Shown here: piece by piece, positions 1-5,111 of the stretch
Numbering within the stretch: the first letter of the stretch is position 1
Layout of the letters: each line of letters begins with the position of its first letter
Assembly: GCA_027592155.1 (NCBI GenBank)
Contig: JAQCKY010000102.1
Location: 1-7,243 of the forward strand
Source of the DNA: Pseudomonadota bacterium
GTDB taxonomy: Bacteria; Pseudomonadota; Alphaproteobacteria; Rhodospirillales; UBA2165
DNA: 7,243 bases
Direction: 5' to 3'
Program-made: the position numbers and the translations under genes
Notes under the pieces: model-generated
Seen by the model: the letters and a program-made list of their open reading frames with translations, nothing else
Told to the model about the DNA's origin: nothing
Database searches by the model: none

Positions 1-1
1 T

Positions 2-130
2 TCCGATACCGACCATGTGACCGATGACTGGGAATATCGGGAATGGGAACGCGATCCCGCTTCCCTCGCCGAATGGGCGGTGCAAGGCGGCCTCAAGAAG
101 TTTACCGGCCTCAGCTATAACGACGAATAG
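2..130 (+). CDS. C-terminal fragment of an unrecognised protein (5' end outside window)
   Basis: An open frame enters from the left edge and gives 42 residues, ending ...LKKFTGLSYNDE at a TAG at 128-130. The fragment is acidic and tryptophan-rich, with GC-rich third positions like the downstream genes. I do not recognise the family. Oddly, the same frame stays open for 26 codons after the TAG, reading AAAGRLLDEHRRLWEIPVP and onward. It ends at a TGA at 209-211 that overlaps the ATG of the next gene in an ATGA arrangement, as other genes in this run do. The gene may therefore originally have ended at 211 and been shortened by a CAG-to-TAG change or a read error. It lies directly upstream of the dehydrogenase on the same strand and is probably in the same operon. 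Confidence 0.6.
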   Translation, partial: SDTDHVTDDWEYREWERDPASLAEWAVQGGLKKFTGLSYNDE

Positions 131-193
131 GCGGCGGCCGGGCGCCTGCTGGACGAACACCGGCGACTGTGGGAAATTCCGGTTCCCAACGAA

Positions 194-198
194 GAAGG
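194..198 (+). promoter_or_regulatory. Ribosome binding site for the dehydrogenase
   Basis: GAAGG lies 9 bases before the ATG at 208. It supports that start for the dehydrogenase, and no competing start with a better site is visible. Confidence 0.6.
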
Positions 199-207
199 TA
201 ATTCAAC

Positions 208-975
208 ATGACTGATACAACACGGCGCGCGGCCCTGGTCACGGGGTCAGCAAGCGGCATCGGCGCGGCCGCAGCGCTCGCCCTCGCCAAAGCAGGCTAC
301 GATGTTGCGATAAATTACAACCGCTCGGCCGGCCGGGCCGAAGAAACCGCCAAGGCCTGCGAAGCCGCCGGTGCCAAAACCATCGTCGTCAAATGCGATG
401 TCGCCGACGACGATGAGGTCAAGGCGATGATCGAGGCCTGCCGCGCCGCGTTCGGCCGTCTCGATGTCCTGATCAACAATGCGGGCACGACCATCGAAAC
501 CCCGCCAAAGAAAATGGATGAGGTCGATCTCGACGCCTGGGACCGTGTGTTCGCCGTTAATGTGCGGGGTCTCTTCCAGGTCACCCGCGCCGCCGTGCCG
601 CTGCTTCGCGAGTCCGACGATGCCTGTATTATCAACACCACCTCCATCGCCGGGCTGCGCCCCGGGCCGCAGCCGCTGCCCTATGCGGCCAGCAAGGCAG
701 CCGTTGCCAACATGACGCTGACATTGGCCGGCGCGCTAGGCCCGGAAATTCGGGTCAACGGCGTGGCACCGGGTTGGATGGAAGGCGAATGGATGCAGCG
801 GACGCTCGAAGATAACTATGACGGGCTGATGGCGCGGCGGGCTAAATATACACCCCTGAAACGGGTCGCCACGGCGGAAGACGTTGCCGAGACAATGCTG
901 AGCCTAATCGACGGCAATAAGTTCGTCACCGGGCAGATCGTCGTCATCGACGGCGGCTTCACCAGCACAACCTAA
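208..975 (+). CDS. Short-chain dehydrogenase/reductase (SDR), FabG-like
   Basis: This is a classical SDR of 255 residues, the usual length. Visible in order are the cofactor-binding TGSASGIG (residues 12-19), NNAG (90-93), Asn118, catalytic Ser146, Tyr159 and Lys163 in the YxxxK motif, and a C-terminal VIDGG segment. The complete Asn-Ser-Tyr-Lys tetrad implies an active NAD(P)(H) oxidoreductase in the cytoplasm. After the second beta strand an Arg (NRS, 38-40) replaces the acidic residue typical of NAD-specific enzymes, which hints at NADP(H). This is inference. The substrate is unknown. Being 17 bases upstream of an acyl-adenylating enzyme suggests it oxidises or reduces a hydroxy or keto group on the same aromatic or acyl intermediate. 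EntA/DhbA was considered, since that SDR pairs with EntE, but the sequence is more FabG-like. Start ATG 208 has a good upstream site. Confidence 0.93.
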   Translation: MTDTTRRAALVTGSASGIGAAAALALAKAGYDVAINYNRSAGRAEETAKACEAAGAKTIVVKCDVADDDEVKAMIEACRAAFGRLDVLINNAGTTIETPPKKMDEVDLDAWDRVFAVNVRGLFQVTRAAVPLLRESDDACIINTTSIAGLRPGPQPLPYAASKAAVANMTLTLAGALGPEIRVNGVAPGWMEGEWMQRTLEDNYDGLMARRAKYTPLKRVATAEDVAETMLSLIDGNKFVTGQIVVIDGGFTSTT

Positions 976-992
976 AAGGCCGGAGCCAAAAC

Positions 993-2639
993 ATGCTAGA
1001 AGGCGTTGTCCCCTTTCCCCCGGAGTTTCAAGCCCGCTACCGGGAGAAAGGTTACTGGGAGGATAAATCCATTGCGCAGCATCTGGCCGAGGCCTTTGCC
1101 GCGAACGGCGACCGCATGGCGGTCATCGACGAAACCGGATCGCTGACCTATGCCGAACTCGATGCGCAATCGACCAACTTGGCGCTGAACCTCATCGATC
1201 TCGGCCTCAAGCCCTTGGACCGGGTCGTCGTGCAGCTTCCCAACATCAAGGAATTCGCGACCCTCTACATCGCGCTGCAAAAGGCGGGATGTATTCCCAT
1301 TGCGGCGTTGGTCACCCATCGCTTCGCCGAAATTTCCCAGTTTGTCCAACTGTCGGGCGCCGTCGCCAGCGTGACGCCGGGCGTGCAGCCTGAGTTCGAC
1401 TTTCCGGCCATGATCCGCCGGGTTCAGGCCGAAAACGGCGTTTTGGCGCACACGATCGTTTGGGGCGATGACGCGGACGGATTTTCGTCCCTGGAAGACC
1501 TTATTCGCACACCCGCTTCCTCCAACCCAGACCGGCTCGCGGAGATTGAAATCGACCCCGACGACCCGACCGCCTTTCAGCTCTCGGGCGGCACCACCGG
1601 GATTCCCAAGCTGATCCCCCGGACCCATAACGATTATGCCTTCAACTCCAAGGAGGCCGCCAAGGCAACCGAGGTGACGCGGGACAGCCGCATGCTGATC
1701 GTGCCCCCGATCGCCCATAATCTCCCGCTCGCCTGCCCCGGTTTGCAGGGGTATCTGCTGAACGGGGCGTCCGTGGTCTTGAGCACCAGCGGGCGCGGCG
1801 CGGATGTCTTTAATCTTATTCAGACCCACAAAGTGACCCATGTGATCGGCGTGCCGGCCTTGCATATCGGCTGGATCAACGACCCCGCCATTGGCGATTA
1901 CGACCTGACGTCGGTCCTGATGATCGGCTCGGGCGGTCAGCGGCTGCAGCCGGAAGTTCGCCTCCGCATGCGGGAATGTTTTCCCAACGCCTTTGTTCAG
2001 GAAAATTTCGGCATGGCCGAAGGCACGTTGATGTTCGTCAGCCGGGAAGATTCCGAAGACGCGCAATTGGAAACCGTCGGCAAACCGATTTGCCCGGACG
2101 ACGAAGTGCGCCTGCTGGGTGAGGACGATCAAGAGGTGGCCTTCGGCGAGGTCGGCGAGTTCTGTGTTCGCGGGCCCTATACCCTGCGCGGTTATTACGG
2201 CGTGCCCGAACACAATGCCCGGGCTTTCACGTCGGACGGATTTTACCGGTCCGGCGATCTGATGCGCCAGCACCCGTCGGGCAACTATATGGTCGAGGGG
2301 CGGATTAAGGATTTGATCAACCGGGGCGGCGAGAAAATCAGCGCCGAGGAGATCGAGAACCTGATTTTACAGCACCCCGCCGTCAAGAATATCGCCTGCG
2401 TCCCGATGCCGGATCCCCGGCTTGGCGAACGGATGTGCGCCTATGTCATCTTGCATGAGAACCAGGCCTTTACGCTCGAAGAGCTGAACCGGTTTCTGAA
2501 CGGCAAGGAAATCGCCAAATTCAAGCTGCCCGAGCGGCTCGAAATTCTGGACGAATTCCCGGTCTCAAGCTTCGGCAAGGTTTCCAAAAAAGACCTCGTC
2601 GCCATGATTACCACGGTTTTGGAAAAGGAGAGCGCGTGA
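993..2639 (+). CDS. EntE/DhbE-like aryl-acid AMP ligase (possible aryl-CoA ligase)
   Basis: This ANL-superfamily adenylating enzyme has 548 residues; EntE and DhbE are about 540. The N-terminus (FPPEFQARYREKGYWED, 8-24) closely resembles EntE. Core motifs are the ATP loop LSGGTTGIPKL (197-207), PRTHNDY (209-215), AHN (241-243), GMAEG (340-344), RSGDL (419-423), GRIKDLINRGGEKI (436-449) and the catalytic Lys529 in GKVSKK. AHN matches the aryl-acid pocket His234-Asn235 of DhbE. Pocket positions corresponding to DhbE Ser240, Val329 and Val337 are Cys248, Asn338 and Leu346. Cys plus Leu is the pair known from salicylate activators. The family makes aryl-AMP from ATP and then loads a carrier protein or CoA. 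No carrier protein or NRPS is nearby, so I infer CoA transfer or a partner elsewhere. GGAG at 982-985 supports ATG 993. The precise substrate is unproven. Confidence 0.92.
   Translation: MLEGVVPFPPEFQARYREKGYWEDKSIAQHLAEAFAANGDRMAVIDETGSLTYAELDAQSTNLALNLIDLGLKPLDRVVVQLPNIKEFATLYIALQKAGCIPIAALVTHRFAEISQFVQLSGAVASVTPGVQPEFDFPAMIRRVQAENGVLAHTIVWGDDADGFSSLEDLIRTPASSNPDRLAEIEIDPDDPTAFQLSGGTTGIPKLIPRTHNDYAFNSKEAAKATEVTRDSRMLIVPPIAHNLPLACPGLQGYLLNGASVVLSTSGRGADVFNLIQTHKVTHVIGVPALHIGWINDPAIGDYDLTSVLMIGSGGQRLQPEVRLRMRECFPNAFVQENFGMAEGTLMFVSREDSEDAQLETVGKPICPDDEVRLLGEDDQEVAFGEVGEFCVRGPYTLRGYYGVPEHNARAFTSDGFYRSGDLMRQHPSGNYMVEGRIKDLINRGGEKISAEEIENLILQHPAVKNIACVPMPDPRLGERMCAYVILHENQAFTLEELNRFLNGKEIAKFKLPERLEILDEFPVSSFGKVSKKDLVAMITTVLEKESA
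2626..2630 (+). promoter_or_regulatory. Ribosome binding site that favours the GTG start of the amidohydrolase
   Basis: AGGAG lies inside the last codons of the ligase gene. It is 5 bases before GTG 2636 and 11 bases before the alternative ATG 2642. The spacing favours GTG, which overlaps the ligase stop as GTGA, but ATG 2642 remains possible and would remove only two residues. Confidence 0.55.
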
Positions 2640-3484
2640 GCATGCGCATCATCGACCTGCATTGTTACCCGAACACTCAAGCCTGGATCGATTGCCAGGG
2701 CCCCTATGTCGACGCCCTCGCCAAATATTGGAAGCGCGATTGGTCGGCCAAGGAAGAAGACGAGGTCATCCAGGATTTCGACACCGCCGGGGTCGAGGCC
2801 GTACTCGTCGCGCTGGATTTAGAGGCGACCGTCGGCACGCCGCCCTGCTCCAACGATTATGTCGAGGGCATGTGGAAGCGCCATCCCGAGCGCATCATCC
2901 AGGCCTGGGGCGCCGTCGACCCCTTGAAGGGCCAGGTCGCCATCGACGAAGCCAAACATGCGGTCGAGGATTTGGGCCTGATGGGGTTCCATTTTCACCC
3001 GATCATGGGCCATTTCGCGGTTAACGAGCGTCGTTATTACCCGTTATGGGAAACCATCAATGCGCTCAAGGTTCCGGTGATGATCGATGTCGGCACCACC
3101 GGCATGGGGGCCGGCATGCCCGGCGGCATGGGGGCGAAGATCCGCCATGCCCATCCCAGTTCCATTGACGAACTTGCGGCGGATTTTCCCGACCTCAACA
3201 TCGTCATGGCGCACCCGGGGTGGCCCTGGATCGACGAGACCACCGCCGTCGCCCTGCACAAAGGCAATGTCTATTGGGAAATGTCGGGCTGGGCGCCGAA
3301 ATATCTGCCGGAATCGATCATCCGGGACATGCGGACACGACTCAAAGATAAGGTCATGTTCGGCAGCGACTATCCCTCCATGCCCTACGACCGATTGTTC
3401 GAGGAATGGGGCAATGTCGGATTTTCCGATGAGATGATGGAAAAATTCTTTCACGGCAACGCCGAAGCGATCCTGGGGCTTTGA
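2636..3484 (+). CDS. Amidohydrolase family 2 protein (TIM-barrel; beta-ketoacyl-CoA hydrolase or decarboxylase-like)
   Basis: This 282-residue protein belongs to the ACMSD/LigJ-type amidohydrolase-2 family, whose members decarboxylate or hydrolyse aromatic and ring-cleavage metabolites at a metal centre. Visible landmarks are IIDLHCYP (5-12), GFHFHP (117-122), PVMIDVGTTGMGAGMPGG (147-164), MAHPGWPW (191-198), SGWAPKYLP (217-225) and FGSDYP (242-247). From memory of the family, the glycine-rich loop after PVMIDVG and the SGW-PKY-P segment resemble the subgroup containing 4-hydroxyphenyl-beta-ketoacyl-CoA hydrolase (CouO type). Two usual metal ligands look altered: HxH is H9-C-Y11, and the strand-5 His is Asp151. 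His193 and Asp245 are present. It overlaps the ligase stop by 4 bases, so it probably acts on the product made by the ligase and SDR. The reaction is inference. GTG 2636 is chosen from ribosome-site spacing, and ATG 2642 is the alternative. Confidence 0.88.
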   Translation: MSMRIIDLHCYPNTQAWIDCQGPYVDALAKYWKRDWSAKEEDEVIQDFDTAGVEAVLVALDLEATVGTPPCSNDYVEGMWKRHPERIIQAWGAVDPLKGQVAIDEAKHAVEDLGLMGFHFHPIMGHFAVNERRYYPLWETINALKVPVMIDVGTTGMGAGMPGGMGAKIRHAHPSSIDELAADFPDLNIVMAHPGWPWIDETTAVALHKGNVYWEMSGWAPKYLPESIIRDMRTRLKDKVMFGSDYPSMPYDRLFEEWGNVGFSDEMMEKFFHGNAEAILGL

Positions 3485-4200
3485 AACAGCGGCTCGCCCT
3501 TCTGTGTCCGACGAGGGGCCGGCCGGAGCGGGCTGTCGACTATGTGACCAGCGCTTTCGAAACGGCGTCGGATCCCGATCGTTTGGAATGCCATTTTTAC
3601 GTCGATTCCGACGACCCCCGAAAAAGCGAATATGAAATCGCCTTGGCGGCGCTGACCGCTAAAAATGTTTCGCTGTTTGTCGGTCCGCCCTTTGGGGTGC
3701 CGCGCGCCATCAACCATCTGGCAACCGAGACCGATGCCGATATCTTGATGGTCGGCAACGACGACCAAGTTTACATCGACCGGGGTTGGGATGAACGGCT
3801 CGACATCGAAGCCGCAAAATTTCCCGACGGCGTTTTCTGTATTTGGTTCAACGATGGGTGGGAGTCGGAAAATTTCTGCACCTTCCCGATCCTCGGGCGT
3901 GGCTGGTACAACGCCCTCGGTCATCTGCAATCGCCGATCTTCGAACATTTTCACACCGATTCCTGGATCTGGATGTTGGCGAAATCTATCGACCGCGCCC
4001 ACTACATTTCCGACGTGCATGTCGAGCATCGGCATTGGAAAGCAGGCCACGGCGAGATTGACGATACCTATGAGCGGAACATGATCGAAGACCCGGCGCT
4101 GGGAACACGCCAGCAACGGGACCGCAAGGTAATCGATCAGTTTGAACGGTACTTCATGGCCGATCTTGAAGCGCTCCATGCTGCGATGTCCAACGCCTGA
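3481..4200 (+). CDS. GT-A-fold glycosyltransferase-like protein, TTG start
   Basis: A 239-residue cytoplasmic-looking protein without a signal peptide or membrane helix. The N-terminus LLCPTRGRP (7-15) is the first strand and nucleotide-binding loop typical of family-2-like glycosyltransferases. It is followed by YVDSDDP (40-46), then MVGNDDQVYIDRGWDE (90-105), whose NDD stands where the metal-binding DxD motif is expected. HTDSWIW (158-164) and VEHRHW (181-186) follow in positions where such proteins carry acceptor-site acidic residues and a late His. The family transfers a sugar from a nucleotide sugar, but donor and acceptor here are unknown. The start must be TTG 3481: it overlaps the previous stop as TTGA, the PTRGRP motif begins only nine residues later, and the frame has a stop at 3430-3432. 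No strong ribosome site is seen, so translation is probably coupled to the amidohydrolase. A sugar transferase in this operon is unexpected. Confidence 0.8.
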   Translation: MKQRLALLCPTRGRPERAVDYVTSAFETASDPDRLECHFYVDSDDPRKSEYEIALAALTAKNVSLFVGPPFGVPRAINHLATETDADILMVGNDDQVYIDRGWDERLDIEAAKFPDGVFCIWFNDGWESENFCTFPILGRGWYNALGHLQSPIFEHFHTDSWIWMLAKSIDRAHYISDVHVEHRHWKAGHGEIDDTYERNMIEDPALGTRQQRDRKVIDQFERYFMADLEALHAAMSNA

Positions 4201-5111
4201 TGAAAATATCGCCGGCTCTCGCCTATATCTTGGTGACTCTGACCGCTGCCTCCTGGGCCGCCAGCATCGTGATCGGCCGTGCCGTCTTCGACGATGCCGG
4301 CCCGATGACCCTGACCTTCTGGCGATGGTTTATCGGCGCACTGGTGCTGCTCCCGTTTGTCGCGAAGCGGATGGTGAAAAATGCCGCCGAGATTTGGGCC
4401 GCCCGCTGGATCATTCTCGGGCTCGGCGCCTTCGTCGGCATCGCGACCGGGTTCACGCTCCTGGCGGTCAACTTCACGACCGCGACGAATGCCTCCCTGG
4501 TTAACGGCGCGCAGCCCATCGCCTCCATCGCACTCGCCTGGATCATTTTTCGCGACCGGCTCAGCCCCATCCAGGGCTTGGGTATCCTTGCGGCGGCGTC
4601 GGGGATTGTTCTGACCATCGTCCGCGCCGATCTCGACGTACTGATGTCGCTTACCTTTAACATCGGCGACCTGATCATGGTCGCGGCGGTGACGGGATAT
4701 GGGCTTTATGCGAACTATCTCCGTAATCTGCCCAAAACAATCGATCCCTGGGCAGGGCTCGGGGCGATTATGTTCGCGACCAGCATCGCACTGATACCGT
4801 TTTATATCGGGGAGGTTGCCCTGGTCGGGACCAGCACCTTCAACCAAGACGTCATTCTAGCGATCCTCTTTCTCGCCGTCGCCTCGAGCACCCTGGCGAT
4901 GGTCTTCTGGAACGCCGCGCTGGGTTCGGTCGGGGTTGCGAGGGCCGCAATCTTCGTCGCCCTGTTACCGATATTCGGTGCGGGGATGGCGGTATTTTTC
5001 CTCGGCGAAGAACTGTTCCTGTTCCACTTCATCGGAACCGCCTTGGTTTGCTTCGGGATATTTCTCGTCGTTCGCGGCCACCGAAAACCGGAAGCCGCAC
5101 TCGTCGATTAA
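4200..5111 (+). CDS. EamA/DMT-superfamily transporter, 10 TM segments
   Basis: This inner-membrane protein of 303 residues has the typical drug/metabolite transporter length. Reading hydrophobic stretches gives about ten helices near residues 7-27, 37-56, 70-90, 97-116, 122-141, 155-173, 184-203, 216-236, 245-267 and 273-292, forming two EamA repeats (about 7-140 and 155-291). Signature pieces include SWAASIVIGR (18-27), FWRW (40-43), NGAQPIASI (102-110) ahead of an FRDRLSPIQ loop (117-125), and the second-repeat counterpart LLPIFGAGMAVFFLGE (255-270). Family members mostly export amino acids, metabolites or drugs, though some import; the substrate is unknown. Its ATG shares one base with the preceding TGA (TGATG), with no clear ribosome site, so translation is probably coupled. 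The operon position suggests it moves a substrate or product of the upstream enzymes. Confidence 0.93.
   Translation: MKISPALAYILVTLTAASWAASIVIGRAVFDDAGPMTLTFWRWFIGALVLLPFVAKRMVKNAAEIWAARWIILGLGAFVGIATGFTLLAVNFTTATNASLVNGAQPIASIALAWIIFRDRLSPIQGLGILAAASGIVLTIVRADLDVLMSLTFNIGDLIMVAAVTGYGLYANYLRNLPKTIDPWAGLGAIMFATSIALIPFYIGEVALVGTSTFNQDVILAILFLAVASSTLAMVFWNAALGSVGVARAAIFVALLPIFGAGMAVFFLGEELFLFHFIGTALVCFGIFLVVRGHRKPEAALVD
5108..5111. other. Convergent overlapping stop codons (TTAA)
   Basis: The palindrome TTAA contains the TAA stop of the transporter on the + strand (5109-5111) and the TAA stop of the TPR gene on the - strand (5108-5110). No hairpin with a T-run is seen around it, so each transcript must end inside the other gene or rely on Rho. 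Confidence 0.9.

Noticed and set aside
128..130. TAG read as pyrrolysine or another recoded residue
   Set aside because: The fragment does not look like a methylamine methyltransferase, no pyl genes are visible, and a single TAG near a C-terminus is more simply a stop, mutation or error.
24..215. Small + strand open frame overlapping the upstream gene tail
   Set aside because: Its product is rich in Pro, Arg and Ser and looks like an out-of-frame reading. The frame at 2-130 is more protein-like and has better codon character.
996..2273. 425-codon open frame on the minus strand opposite the ligase
   Set aside because: It lies entirely antisense to a gene with unmistakable family motifs. The protein is low-complexity, rich in Gly, Arg and His, with no recognisable domain. 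Long antisense frames are common in GC-rich coding DNA.
208..2639. An entA-entE-type siderophore (2,3-dihydroxybenzoate) locus
   Set aside because: The SDR is FabG-like rather than EntA-like. The ligase pocket is not the dihydroxybenzoate type. No isochorismate synthase, isochorismatase, carrier protein or iron-box-like promoter is seen in the window.
3451..4847. Minus-strand open frames opposite the glycosyltransferase-like and transporter genes
   Set aside because: They mirror the real genes' codon bias. One is extremely charged (RDHDQ/DDGQ-rich) with no fold-like pattern. Neither has ribosome-site or operon support.
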